Origin: Microbotryum silenes-acaulis
Taxonomy: Eukaryota; Basidiomycota; Microbotryomycetes; Microbotryales; Microbotryaceae
Reading direction: 5' to 3'
Assembly (NCBI GenBank): GCA_003665825.1
Contig: QPFY01000003.1
Span: 186,001-250,000 of the forward strand
Length of the DNA stretch: 64,000 nt
In this document: positions 19,081-31,047 of the stretch, in pieces
How positions within the stretch are numbered: the first letter of the stretch is position 1
How the letters are laid out: each line of letters begins with the position of its first letter
Notes under the pieces: model-generated
The model's database searches: none
Seen by the model: only the letters and a program-made list of their open reading frames with translations
Told to the model about the DNA's origin: nothing
Translations under genes and position numbers: made by a program

Positions 19081-20224
19081 GGCTCGACAACTGAGAGTGC
19101 GAGAGGTCGAAGTCGACCGGACACTTCAGCACATGCTGCTCGCAGGGCAAGGTGCGGCTGCCTCCCCCTCCCCAGCCCAATCCCGAGTATCGAAATCTAC
19201 TTAGAAGGCTCGGATAGCGGTCAATTGCTCCGTCCAAGAACATCCGTCTGCAGCAGACCCCACATACTGAACTGTGCGACCCACGCACACAGAAGCTATA
19301 GCATTCCGCGAAACGCTCAATCGTACAACAACGCGCTGTCCTTCACTTCGCTCGCTGCCCACTGGGACCAAACTCAAGTGGGCACGCTAGGACCCCCCGT
19401 GTTTCGCGTATTTGGTCGTCTTTACCATCGACTCGACGCCCTGATCCCTGCCGTGAATCAACGCCCAGCCTTTGCTCAGACATGGCTCATCGACCCCGCC
19501 GAGGCCACCAACACACGACTTGGACTCGACGGCGCAGACAGTCGCATAAAAAGATCTACGTTGACCAAGCTCGAGTCCATGTTGCGTACCGGAAATCGCT
19601 TTGTGAGGGAATTCGCATCTGCCAAAGCCCGCACAGGTTGGGATACGGCCAAAGAGCCGGTCCTGCGCCTCTGCCTACCACCTGCCCGAGACCGAGGCAC
19701 CCACGCGTATGCAACATGGACTCGAGCTTGGTCGAAGTAAGATCTTTGTCTGCGACTGTCTGCGCGGTCAGGTCCAAGTCGAGTGTCGGTGGCCTCGGCC
19801 GGGTCGATGAGCCATGTCTGAGCAGAGGCCTAGCGCTGATTCACGGCAGGGACCAGGGCGCCGAGTCGATGTTAGAGGCGACCGAACACGCGAAACACGG
19901 GGGGTCCTAGAGTGCCCACTAGTGCCCACTTGAGTTTGGTCCCAGTGGGCAGCGAGCGAAGTGAAAGACAGCGCGTTGTTGTACGATTGAGCGTTTCGCG
20001 GAATGCTATAGCTTCTGTGTGCGTGGGTCGCACAGTTCAGTATGTGGGTCTGCTGCAGACGGATGTTCTTGGACGGAGCAATTGACCGCTATCCGAGCCT
20101 TCTAAGTAGATTTCGATACTCGGGATTGGGCTGGGGAGGGGGAGGCAGCCGCACCTTGCCCTGCGAGCAGCATGTGCTGAAGTGTCCGGTCGACTTCGAC
20201 CTCTCGCACTCCTAGTGTCGAGCC
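19081..20224. repeat. Large inverted duplication inside the Helitron relic
   Basis: The left arm is 19081-19589 and the right arm 19707-20224, in opposite orientation. The outer ~330 bp are nearly identical, and the inner ~180 bp diverge to roughly 85-90% by eye. The 117-bp spacer (19590-19706) recurs in direct orientation right after the right arm (20225-20320), so the order is arm, spacer, inverted arm, spacer copy. Confidence 0.9.
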
Positions 20225-20697
20225 GCTTTGTGAGGGAGTTCGCATTGGCCAAAACCCGCACAGGTTGGGATTCAGCCAAAAGAATGGGTCCTGCGCCTCT
20301 GCCTACCACATGACCGAGATCGATGCACCCACAACCTTCCTACGTCAAGCACGGTAATGGCGATGCTTATCTGCGATTCCGACACCAACACGGGAGATCG
20401 TGGACCGCAAGACCTTTATTCTCCAGTTGCACGGTGATCGATGTCGAGACGATCGGCCCAAGTACAAAGTCGTCAGCTCGCTCCGAGTCCATCCGTCCGC
20501 GATGCCTCTCCGTTACCCCACTTCTATTCCCCGCAGGAGAAGCTGGCTTTCACCCCCAACATTCCTCTTCACGGGTTCAGCCAAGCCGGGCCTCTGATCG
20601 CCAGAAAATGAGAACAGATCGACAGTAATGTCCAATTGCGCGAGGTACTTGCCGGTTCTGGTCTTGATGACGAAGACGAAGAGGAGGGCGAAGACCG

Positions 20698-20748
20698 CGA
20701 CGATGAGGATGAAGATGACGAGGAGGACGAAGAGAATGTTGATGGTGA
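20698..20748 (+). repeat. Acidic-codon low-complexity tract in the Helitron relic
   Basis: GAY/GAR-rich sequence encodes a run of Asp/Glu in one frame. It sits between two Helitron Rep landmarks and is probably an expansion in decaying sequence. Confidence 0.5.
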
Positions 20749-21487
20749 AGGTAAGCGTTCTCGGCTCTCTCTCTCACGTGTTCCCATTCTGTTTGAGACG
20801 CGAGCACAGACTGACATAGAGTGTTTGAATATCTATGACGAAGGTCAAGCAAAAGCCTGCAGTCGAGGTGGATCGACCCGTCTGGTATTCTTTGCGTACT
20901 ACTCGCATGATCGCGACGACTAGTTCTCAATCCCGCATTGCACACAGTGTCTCTTCTTCGAGTTCGTGATCGACGAATACTCCCAAGCTGAGACCGTTCG
21001 ACTCGAACTACATCCGGTTGCATCAAGAAAAGCCTGCGCCTCACTACGGCCCCAAAGCATCACCGACTCTGTTGCCAACGGCATGACCCCGGTGATTTTG
21101 GGCTTGACGTTCAAGAATAGACCGCGCGGGATCACGCAGCGTTACCAGGATGCGATGGCGTGCATTGTCAAACATTGAAGGCCTCCACTGTTCATCACGG
21201 TGAGAGGTTTCGCTGATTCGCTATCTTTCATTTGTCTGAGCGTTCCGTTCTGTGACTGGTGTTCTCGCTTGCACGTCCGTAGAACGTCTATCCGTGCCTG
21301 TCTCTGTCGATCGCACCCGACGCCTGCAACTATGACATCTGACCTTCGTCTGTTCTCACGGGGTATATCATAGAGGGATGGTTACACTCGGATAACAATT
21401 GCAAATGCTGTACATTCCGAAAACTGTCAGAAAAAAAAGTCCTTATGTAAAAAACTCTATTCATGACCACGTCCCCTCGCGATCGGT

Positions 21488-23116
21488 TCAGTGCTTTTTG
21501 AAGATGATCTCGAGACCCAGACTGAACGGCAATCCCTGATCCGTGACGGTGACCAGACCCCCTTCAACACTTTCGAACAATTCGCCCAACGTCTTGTCCA
21601 AATTCGGCCGCGTCATTTCCTCCAACTGCGGTGGTGCCTGAAAGTACAACTTCTTGCTCCGCGTCGGCCGCGAGGTTCCGTCGTCGGCGCTCGAGGCGAG
21701 CTCGAGCGAGAGCGAAGGTTTCTTGATCTGCAACTCGCCCCTCTCGATCAAGACGTCGACCAATTCCTGCAGCGTGTCGTGGCGGCCGACGGCGCCATCG
21801 AGGCGCATCGAAGTGTCGCCGCAGACGGGGCAGTCGTCCTTCTTGTGGTGTTCGAACGTGTAGGTGTATACTTCGTCGTTTCCGGTGTAGAGCATGTAGT
21901 TGTTAAGGTACGGGTTCGACGATGACGCGATTTTGAAGACCTCGTTGCAGCACGCAGCGGCGACGATCGCGTTCGTCGACGCGATCGCGGGAATGATGCG
22001 CTTGACGACGCCCTGCGTCAGGGACCAGGTCACGCCTTCGATCGAATGCTGCTGCGCTCGCTGGAGTGCGGTCGTGTAGAGCCACTCGATGTGTTCGGGG
22101 TCATCCGTGTCCATCTTTTTGTCTGTGTCGATGCGAAGCATCCTCGTCGGGTCAGAAAAGAGGGAGGCAAGGGGGACCACCCCCCATCGAATTCGGAGAG
22201 CGAACGAACCTTTGAAAACTTTGGGCCATTCCAACAAGGACGCCCACTCGATGCAGTGTTCGGGTAACCTCGGCGTGTTGGCAATGGTGCAGATCGGGAA
22301 TGCCGTCGGCGGGGTCAACATGTCCAACGAGCACTCGTAACAACTCGTCACGGTCGGGAGGATGACCCTCGCCTGACCCTTGAACCCCTCCGTACCGCCG
22401 TCGACGAGTGGTTTCAACGATTCGGGCACCTCGGGGTCAACGAGGTTGACGAGCGTGGCCGAGATCCACCTGCGCGCCTGGACCGAGTCGAGCCCGCAGA
22501 CGACGATGTTGAAGCTCATGTAGTAGGCGTCGTCCTTGTCCTGAATCTTGCCGTGGTAAGGGGTGACGGTAACGCCGGGCACGCGCTGCATGATGAAGCG
22601 CGCGGCGCACTCGGCCTTGGACTGGCCGACGTCCGAGGGTCGGAACAGGAACTGGCGGTTGAGATTGGAGACGTCGATTGTGTCCATGTCGATAACGTGC
22701 AGGTCCGTGAAGCCGAGTAGGGCGAGGTTGGCGAGGATCTCGCAGCCGAGACCACCGGCGCCTTTGGATGGAGACGAGAGCGTGTGATTTGTAATGGTTA
22801 GCCTTCAATCCCCATCGTACGCCTTAAAACGAGCGGAGGGCTTACCAATGACGAGAATCTTGGCCTCGGTGTGCAGGAAGCTCTTGTCCAAGGTGGTCGG
22901 TTTGAATGAGTCCTCGTCGACGAACGGGCCTCGACGGGTCAGAATCCGGTCGAGGTGTTGCCAGCGGTTCGGGATCGAAGCGGGCGACGAGGTCGAAGTG
23001 GAGGGCGTAGCTTGGACCATCGTAGGAGAAGTGGGGGCACGCGAGAGGTGCGAGTTGGGAGATGCGAGCGAGGAGGGAAGCTGACGAGTGGGGGTGGAAT
23101 GGGCAGAATGAGGCAT
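21488..23116 (-). CDS. UBA3: NEDD8-activating enzyme E1 catalytic subunit Uba3
   Basis: Exons 23116-22846, 22761-22210 and 22122-21488 give 485 aa with exact phases. Together with Ula1/APPBP1 the product adenylates NEDD8/Rub1 and passes it to Ubc12, driving cullin neddylation. The sequence shows RWQHLDRILTRRGPF, the ATP-binding loop GAGGLGCE (formed across intron 1) and IDVSNLNRQFLFR. The catalytic Cys lies in FPICTIANTPRLPEHCIEWA, followed by Cys residues of the zinc site (CYEC, CPVCG) and the C-terminal E2-recruiting fold. The start at 23116 is the first ATG; a second ATG 32 codons on (VQATPS) is equally possible. THOC5 starts 167 bp away in the opposite direction. Confidence 0.94.
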
Positions 23117-23283
23117 TACAAAAAATTACAAACCCACCTTACCGATCGTCGTGACTTGGGGCGCGCACCCCACACGCGCCTTCATTTCTCACCTCGCACG
23201 TTCGCTCCTCGCTTGGCACACCCAAACACTCGGGTACACCGACATTCACCCGTTTGGTCAACGCCACACCTAGGTACAGCGCG
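23117..23283. promoter_or_regulatory. Bidirectional promoter between UBA3 and THOC5
   Basis: Only 167 bp separate the two divergent ATGs, so both promoters and 5' UTRs must overlap here. No clear TATA box was seen. Confidence 0.6.
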
Positions 23284-24481
23284 ATGACCTACACGGCGAC
23301 GCTCGACAGCTACCTGCCGCCGTTCCAGGACCTGCTCGCGGCTCTGCAACAGCTCTCGTCCCAACTCGTCGCCGCTCGACTCGACTCGTCCTCCTCCTCC
23401 AACACGACCGCGACCGACGATGTCTCGACGCTCAACATCGAACTGACGACACAAGAGGCCGGACCGCTCTTTGCGGCGCTGCATGCATGGAACAGGAAAG
23501 GGCTCGGCGAGATCGCCGCGCTGAGGGACGAGACGATGGATGCGAGGATCAAGATGGAGGAGGCCTACTTGAGGTTGCAGGTAGGCTGTCACCCGTCAAG
23601 GTTGCGCAAGGAAGTCGAGGTTGATCACTGATCACACCTTTGTTCATCAAAGAACCTCATGTTTGAAAAGGATCATTTGCAGAGAGAGATCCTGGCGTGC
23701 CAACTCTACGAGTACGTTTCCAGCTCGGATGCCTGGCTGTTTGTTCTTCCCCGTCACTCATTGACTCGGATACGGGGGTCCCCAGATCCGAATACCAACA
23801 CCTTCCCTTGATCCCCGAGGACGAATTCCTCGCTCTCGCGCAATCGCCGCATCAGCAACCGGAAGAAGTGGTCCAATTGCTCGAAGAATGGACTCAAAAG
23901 AACCCGTCCCACTCCGACCCGAGCACGGCCCTCAAAGTAGCTCTGGTCGATGTTCCCCATCAACTCATGCTCACTCGACTCCAAAACGAACACAACGAAC
24001 GCAAAAGGTGAGTTGCCGGGTGCCGGCTCGTAACGAGGTCCCTCGCGCGGTAAGCAGAGCATGCTGACGTGACGTACGCGCTCTCTCTACCAGATTGGAT
24101 CGGGACAAGAAGGAACTCTCGGCAGTGAAGGCGGCTTTGGTCAAGGAGAACGAGAGGAAAAAGGCGAGGTTGGACCAGTTGGAGCAACGGTTAGAGTTGT
24201 TTGTCAAGGTGGGTTCAGAGCGAGGAAACAAACTCTTACCTCTCCTTAAAGGCGAAGCTGACCGCCCCGCCCCGGGAACTCTTTCACAGTCGGCCAAGAC
24301 GATCCAAACGACGATGCACGGCGACGAATCCATGGCCGTCGTATCATCCAACAAGCTTGGTCAGGACGAGACGTCCGCCTCCACGGGGACAAGAGACGAC
24401 GGAGAGCCGACGTTGAAAGGTGCCGAACAGGATGACCCGACGACGGTGGTCGAGGAAGGGATGATCGTCGACGAGCCGTGA
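23284..24481 (+). CDS. THOC5: THO complex subunit 5 (Thoc5/FmiP family)
   Basis: Exons 23284-23580, 23653-23711, 23786-24007, 24094-24208 and 24290-24481 give 294 aa. THO couples transcription to mRNP assembly and export. Family signatures are the coiled coil ARIKMEEAYLRLQ joined across intron 1 to NLMFEKDHLQREILACQLYE, then LPLIPEDEFLA, PHQLMLTRLQNEHNERKRLD and the second coiled coil ending LEQRLELFVK. The acceptor at 24290 was chosen because it restores SAKTIQTTM, the small-residue/I-Q motif that follows the coiled coil in this family. The C-terminal ~65 residues are low-complexity acidic. The protein is much shorter than metazoan THOC5 and lacks its C-terminal half, as expected for fungi. 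Confidence 0.85.
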
Positions 24482-25025
24482 TGGTGGGTATGATCGGAGA
24501 AGGGATTGCGCTGCTGTGTGCATGATTGGAATTTTGGAATGTTGTAATTCTACCTATAAGAGATGCACACCGCTCACTAGGGTTGGGGGGGACCCAGTTG
24601 ATTTTCCGGGGATCTCGCATTTTCCCGAGCGCCTCGGTTATTGTCGAAGACACAGTCGCTGGCGCCGACAGAGCCGACACGGAGTCGATGCGCCGACAAA
24701 TAGCCGAGATATGACGTGAGCCCTTTGATGTAGATAATTTAGACAAAGTTCTCCTAAGTGCACCCCTTTTTGCCTTCGAAGGCCGCGTCGGAGCGTTCCA
24801 ATTCACCGCCCCTTTGAGCCTAATTTTCTGGAACTCGACACAGCCTGCCGAAACAAAGCACGGCAGCTTTCAGCCCGACCGCGTCCGCGCGAGCGGTGCT
24901 CGTTTAAATGCTTGAACTGGTCCGGATTCCGGCATCAAACTCGATCCGACTCGAGCACTCTCTTCTCCTTCCTCGTCTCGTCCTTCTCCAACAACTTTGC
25001 GTGCCTTCGCGTCTTGGATCCCGGT
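24482..25025. other. Intergenic region upstream of OAC1
   Basis: No ORF is supported. It holds the THOC5 3' flank and the OAC1 promoter. Confidence 0.4.
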
Positions 25026-26830
25026 ATGGCTTCTTCAGCAGCGGACGTCAAACTCAACCCTTTCGGTCAGTCCCTGCCGCGACACCACACCCATTCCCCC
25101 TTTCAGCAAGCTTATTCATTTCGGTCTCACCTTTCGTTCTTGCCTGTTCGGTCATAACGGACTTTGACAATTCCCCTCGCGATTCCACCCTGGCTTTGCA
25201 TCCACAGAGGGTCAGCACTATTTTGCAGTGGATCGAAGCTGGGAGCAGCTAACGAATTCGACTGTTTGCTACAGGCTTCATCTCGGGTGCCTTGGCAGCA
25301 TGTACAGCCGTGACCGGTGAGTATTTTGTGGGGTAGGGAGGAGGCGCGAGACGAGCATCTTCACAGATGGCCCCTACATACCTCGTCATCTCGGGCATTC
25401 GGGACTTTACTAACTCAACAACTCTACTTCTCACAGTCACCAACCCGGCCGAAGTGATGAAGACGCGGCTGCAACTCGACGGCGAGTTGGGCGGCAAGGC
25501 CTCCGCACTCGGCGCCGTTTCGGCAAGCTCGACCCAAGCAGGGTCCACTACCAAAGCGGGCATACCCGACCTGAAAGCATTACCCCGGGACGTTCTCAAA
25601 CCTTCGGGATCCAAGGCGGCCAAGGCGGCCAAGGTTTACTCGGGTCCGATCGACGCGTTCCAAAAGACGTGGAAGTACGAAGGCATTCGGGGCGTGCAGA
25701 GGGGGTTAGGAGCGGCGGTGAGTAGGGGCTTGTGTGGTTGCAGGTTTGAAGAGATGTACTGATTTTCTCCATCACTCTACCAGTATACTTATCAAATCGC
25801 GCTGAACGGGTCGAGGCTCGGTTTTTACGAGCCGATACGGACGAGCATCAACTCGGTCGTCGGGTACCGGCCCGACCAGGTTGTGACATGGACAAGTTTG
25901 ATGGCCGGTGCGAGTTCGGGTGTCATTGGGGGTGAGTCGAATCCCAAGTCGGTGGGCCGAATGAGTCTACGAAGCCTGTACTGATCTTCGAGCTGGCTTG
26001 GCTCCATTTCCCCACAGCCATCTTTGGTAACCCCCTCTTTCTCGTCAAGGCGCGCATGCAAGCCTACTCTGCTTTCAACCCCGTCGGAGCCCAGCACCAC
26101 TATCCCTCGGTAGCGTACGCATTCCGCAAGATCATTCGCGACGAAGGACCGAAAGGACTCGTGCGAGGCATGGACGCGGCGATGCTGCGAACGGCGATGG
26201 GCTCGAGTGTGCAGTTGCCGGCCTATAATTTCGCCAAGGTCAACTTGGCCGAACATGGCGTCAAGGACGGGTGGTTGATGTATCTCCTTGCAAGCACGTT
26301 CAGTGGGAGTTGTGTCTGTGCGGTCATGCAACCCGCCGGTCAGTCCAAAGAACAGGCGGTGCCTTTTCAGGTGCTCGACCAAAGTCGTTAATCTTGAATC
26401 TCTCCGTTGTCTAGACACGGCCCTGACACGGATGTACAACCAATCGCCCAACTCGCTGGGACCGGACGGAAAGCCACGAGGGTTGCTATGTGCGTGTCCC
26501 AGATTTTTGGCTTTCCACACCACTGAGATTCGTCTGACCCATTATCTTGCCACTTTCTCCCTTCCACAGACAAGAACCCAATCGATTGCCTGTTCAAGAC
26601 CTGGAAAGCGGAGGGGATTCGCGGCTTGTACAAGGGGACCACAGCACATCTGATGAGGGTCGCACCCCACACGTATGTCCTCCACTGTCCACGTTTCATT
26701 ACCCACGCGGGACCTTCACTGACTCGTGTTCTCCTCCCTCCTCATCAGTATTGTCACCTTGGTCGCGAACGAACAATTCTCGAGGCGGTGGATCGCGTAC
26801 AAAAAGTCGAGCATCATCGCTAGGGATTAA
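25026..26830 (+). CDS. OAC1: Mitochondrial oxaloacetate carrier (Oac1-like, SLC25 family)
   Basis: Eight exons (25026-25065, 25275-25316, 25437-25717, 25784-25931, 26018-26338, 26415-26489, 26570-26672, 26749-26830) give 363 aa. Three SLC25 repeats are visible. Signature 1 is TNPAEVMKTRLQLDGE, signature 2 is GNPLFLVKARMQAYS and signature 3 is the degenerate QPADTALTRMYNQ. Each is followed by a G-x-x-G/KGL-type matrix loop (EGIRGVQRGL, GPKGLVRGMDAA, EGIRGLYKGT). The repeat-2 motif and the ALNGSRLGFYEPIR segment are typical of yeast Oac1 and its SLC25A34/35 relatives, which carry oxaloacetate, sulfate or malonate across the inner membrane. The residues 50-95 insertion (Ala/Ser/Lys-rich, matrix loop) is unusually long. 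Introns are short and all phases agree. Confidence 0.92.
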
Positions 26831-28839
26831 ACTGCAGATGAAGCTTCCTTCCATCTTGCTTCTCGGAGCAGTACCACACCGGCTTTGTGAGATGGCACTT
26901 TACTCCAGTCTAGAATTTACAAAGATTAAGCGAATGAATGTAAAAACAATGCAATTACGTTTGAAAACACGAGAGAATACCACAATTGATGGAAGGTGAA
27001 CCCCACTTGATCATTATCGCCCCTGAGCAATTGGGAACCCCCCTCGCGCGAGTTGATATTAAATGCCCGCGGTGATAAAGCGCGATACGGCCACCCTCCT
27101 GTGGGCCCTGCAGCTCTGGCGGCGCACGTTCGGGTTAGCAATTCGCCTCGTGCCTTCATGTTCCGATATGAACCCCCCGACCGATCATGATCATGATGGT
27201 CGAGGTTTCCCACGCAACCCGGGCTGCGGACCGTCTTATTTTGGCCAATGATTGAGACAAACTCCAGGCTGTACGACGTCAACAAATCGCGATTACTCTC
27301 GGCCGGAGACAAACAATTTTTGGTTCACTCGTGACACGCACAATCAGCACTCCGACCTAAGCCTACCGAAGATCAGTACGATCAGCATATTGCCGCAGCG
27401 GACCCCACGCGGCTCAAACCTCTTCTGTGGTCGGCTCTGTTCTGTAATATGGTTCCTCCGAAGGACCACCAAGGTTGGGGAGCTCGATGAGCAGGGTCCC
27501 ATGCCGGTGAAGCAGAATAAAAGTCGGACGTAGGGTTGGCTGAACTAAAAGCAAATATACTGTGGACCTGGTCGGTCTTCCGAAAGAGAATTACACGGTT
27601 TGTCATGGGCAAATGGTCGGCTCAGTTCCACTCTTCTCTTCCCGACTGTGTCTTCCGCATCGGCACTTCAGCTTCGACATGTAGCTCGACTTCGACGTCT
27701 GGCGCGACTTTGTCACGAGCGTCGCCAGAACGATCTCTGAAGAAAGTGAAGTTATTCCAATACAGGAGACCTGGAAAATTGGAATACGGGACATACATCT
27801 TAGGAAGTTGTGCGCAGAGCAAATGCGATGCTGACTCTTTCTCGCTCGTTTCGGACGAAATCGCTCTCGACAGGGGTGAAAGTTTTATCCGTGCGAGATG
27901 CGAGATGCGAGATGCGAGATACGGCGCCGCCTTCTGCAGCGATTCAACTTGAAGAAACCGAAGACTGGAAAACTGGTCAAAACTTTTGCACCCGTCATTA
28001 TGCAACAGTTGGCGCTTCCGTTCGCGACCCTGCCTAGCGTACGGGGCTCATTCGGGTTTGTGGGTTGAGAATCCGGGACTTGCCACCGAGACGGCGACAT
28101 GAACGATTTGTACAAGTGTACAAGTGTACAGCGCGCTCCTGTTACTGTTCCCTATTTTACAATATATGACTGCGTTGAGCCTATAACCCTTTGCAGAGTA
28201 TGTGTAGCTAGAGGTGGTGAGTTACGTCATGGGCATCGAATATTCGCGGCGCTTGGTCCGGAAGAGAGGGTTTTTCCGTCAGAGGTTCAGACCATCGGGT
28301 CCTATGGGGAAGTTTGGTTACTTACCGCAAGAAAAAGATGTGCTTCCCGTCAGAGCACCCTTCGAGGACGTTTTTTTCAATACCTACCGCCAATAATTAT
28401 GTGCCTCCCGTTCGAGACCGCGCCGCGGCAAATGCTCCGACAGAGCGACACTCGGAGAACGTGGTGAATGAGAATGTGAATTTGAATTCCAGCTAGTCTA
28501 CAAAGAGAGACGACCCTTATCGGGCGCTGGACCACATTAAATAGGCTATCGGGTGTGAAACGATCGTGTCAAAACTCCTTGGGCCTGCCCGAATTGCCCG
28601 CCGGCCCGCGCCAGGTGCCGCCCGGCCTGACGAGACGATTACAAAGATTACAAAGCCCGCCAGGCGGCTCGCGCCAACAATTTCCGAGGCCGAGTGCGCG
28701 AGAGTGCGCGTCCTTTTCCCGTGGTGCGTCAGCCTACGACAATCCCTTCCAGCCTCCACTCTACACCCTCCCGGCAGCCACATCACATTCAAACAACGAC
28801 GACGACGACGACGACGACGACGACCGTCTCGGGTTCATC
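26831..28839. other. 2-kb interval without recognised gene
   Basis: No ORF shows conserved motifs. It holds a 7-bp microsatellite GCGAGAT (about four units, 27895-27925), a GTACAAGTGTACAAGTGTAC repeat near 28110, and a CGA-triplet tract at 28797-28823 in the 5' leader of the bZIP gene. Confidence 0.45.
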
Positions 28840-30396
28840 ATGAGCAACTCATGGGCCTTCTCCCAGGTACGTCCCATGGCGTCGGCTGACGGATGTTTGT
28901 GGCGCCGGTCTGTGTGCAGTTGAAACTGACCCGTCCCCGCACGCTCGTCGATTTCACGCTCGCAGTTGAACCAGGTGCGTCGTCAAGCGCTCACCGCGGC
29001 TATCCTCGACCGTGCCTCCGTACTGATCCCCAGCACCCCTGTGATCGCAACAGCTCACTCCGTCCCCCGGTGTCAGTCCCCAGAATGGACCGGACGCCGT
29101 CGCCCAACGCGATGACTTGTCATGTACGTGCACTGCTTCTACCCGAAACTCAACGGCCCGGTTGGGCTTGGGCCCGCGGCTTGCGGTCGCCAGGCAAGCC
29201 AGCAAAAGTCCGGCACTCGCGCCTAGGTTTTGCCTGTGCGCTGGCTGTGGGCCGGCGGCCAGCCCCGGCGCCGCGATTGGCTTTGGTGGGCCGAGCGAGC
29301 GGACGAGGCGGCCTTCGACGATCAGCGCGCCGCGCCACATGCCTCCCAGCATGCTGACCTGTGTGTTTGTTCTACCTCCCCGCAGTGTCGTTCCCTTGCG
29401 ATGGTACGGTGCTGCAAGCCCAATTAGAGGCCTGGACTTCGGTCGCATTCGACTTTGACTCGGCGGCCGATGACTCGTCGCCCGCCAACTCGAGCTCGCT
29501 CTTCACCGACGCTGCCAAGGCCTTGGACGAGGACCACGCCGCGCGGGAACGGTACCGCGTCAATCTCGCCTCAGCCCCGGGAACGTACGCTTTCGACTCG
29601 GGCGTCGTCGAGCCGCCCAGCGATCGTGACCTCGATGCGTTGCTGTCGACCGGTTTGGGACCGAGGGTCGCCGCGCTGGACCCCTATGCGTCGCTCGTGG
29701 ACCCAACCTTGCACCTCCCGACGTGCGGCAACGCGATCGCTTCGACCTCTTCGGCCAGTGCGATCGTCGATGCGTTCGCCGGGTTGCCCAACTCGCTCTT
29801 CCCTTCGCCCTCCGCGCCCGACGGCAGCAGCAGCAGCAGCAGCAAGGCTGCAGCACCCGTCGTGACGTCGACGAGCTCGAACGCCATGCCCAAAAAGGCC
29901 GCGGCCACCCCTCGAGCGCTCAAGAAGGCCGCCGCCCCGACGGTCGAGACCCCCGTTGCGCAGGAAGTCGACTTCGTTGACGGTGACGACGAGGCGAACC
30001 GCGTCGCCGTCGAGGAGGACAAGCGACGAAGGAATACGGCCGCCTCCGGTGAGTAGTAACAGGAGTGGACGTCAAACGCTATGGCCCGATTCCTGATCGG
30101 GTGTGCCCCTATCCCCTGTTGCAGCCCGATTCCGCATCAAAAAGAAGCAGCGCGAGCAAGCGCTCGAATCCACGGCTAAGGAGTTGCGCGACCGCGTCGC
30201 CGCGCTCGAGGCCGAGGTCGCGGGCCTGCGCACGGAGAACGGGTGGTTGCGAGGCCTCATCACGGATAAGCCCAAGAACCCGGTTGAGGACGCTGATTTA
30301 AAACTGTTGCTGTCGGGTTCGAGGAAGCGCGGGCGAGAGGAGGACCACGAGCATGTTGATGGGGCGGACAAGTCGGTCGTCGCGATCGAGGCCTGA
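28840..30396 (+). CDS. bZIP transcription factor, CYS3/MetR (Zip1) type
   Basis: Exons 28840-28866, 28920-28974, 29386-30048 and 30125-30396 give 338 aa. The C-terminal basic region is RRRNTAASARFRIKKKQREQ, with the N-x(2)-A-A-S-A-R-F-R-x-K-K-K pattern of fungal sulfur/cadmium-response bZIPs (Neurospora CYS3, pombe Zip1). It is followed by a leucine zipper (LRDRVAALEAEVAGLRTEN, WLRGLI). The 5' part is acidic and Ser/Ala-rich, as in activators. The intron between exons 3 and 4 splits the basic region exactly where the family splice is seen (AAS/ARF). The 411-nt intron 2 is very long for this genome and may hide another small exon or regulatory RNA. The target, sulfur assimilation genes, is inferred from homology. 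Confidence 0.85.
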
Positions 30397-31047
30397 TGAT
30401 CGGGCCTTGCGTTCGTCATGGCTTCTCCCCATCTCTCTGTCGATTCTTCCTTCTTGTCTCGTCGTTTTCTTGGTTCTGTTCATCGCAGTCGCAGTTCTTC
30501 CGTACGAAAACCCCATCCTCTTCGCCCGAGCCGATTCCAAGGATTTTTGCTCGCTTTCCGCCGTCCCTTTTGTCTCGCACCTGTCTGGGTATCCAACTAC
30601 CAATTGTCGTTCTCACTAGTCTGTTCCTTCTTGCGTTTCTATCCGTACACACACCGTTCCGATTCATTTTGCTCCTCATTCCCGACACAGACGGGGTTGA
30701 GGCTTGCTTCCCTCTCGCGCTCTGTCCTTTTCGGGCTCTCGTTTGTAATTGTTTCGAACCTCCAACATGGTTCACAAAGAGCAGCTACAAATCGATAGGC
30801 GAGGTGATGTTTGAATGTACCATACAAAGCAAAGTTCTCGCGATCAAAGCTGGCGGAGTATGCGAGCGGATTGGTCGGTCAAACCCCTCCCTATTACGCC
30901 GAGCGCGATCGCGATGGAGAAAGCGAAAGCTGCCGAGAGCCCCCGCAGGCCCCCGCCGAGTCAACCGCCGAGTCAAGGCACCGCCGGCCTATCGCACGCA
31001 AGTCCCCTCACCCTTTGGCGCCCACCCAGCAGGATCACGTGCCCCGG
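30397..31047. other. Intergenic region upstream of UGA1
   Basis: Several ORFs overlap here on both strands but none has recognisable motifs. It serves as the bZIP 3' UTR and the UGA1 promoter. Confidence 0.35.

Larger units (their letters stand above)
19063..21330 (+). mobile_element. Decayed Helitron (Rep/helicase N-terminal region)
   Basis: Conceptual translation on the plus strand shows Helitron Rep/helicase landmarks in order, in shifting frames. They are QGKVRLPPPPQPN; SYNNALSFTSL with VFRVFGRLYHRLDALIP; QTWLIDPAEATN; LTKLESMLRTGNRFVREF (about 19310-19640); SSLRVHPSAMPLRYP (about 20480); RPRGITQRYQDAMACIV (about 21120-21170); and RPPLFITV (about 21180). Multiple stops and frameshifts make it a pseudogene. 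The helicase and the ends are not visible. The relic contains the inverted duplication annotated separately. Confidence 0.8.

Noticed and set aside
19063..19740. Intact host gene of 225 codons
   Set aside because: The SYNNALSFTSL and LYHR motifs identify it as a Helitron Rep fragment, and the adjacent inverted copy and stops show decay.
25825..26523. 232-codon minus-strand ORF
   Set aside because: It is antisense to OAC1 exons 4-6, crosses its introns and shows no family motif.
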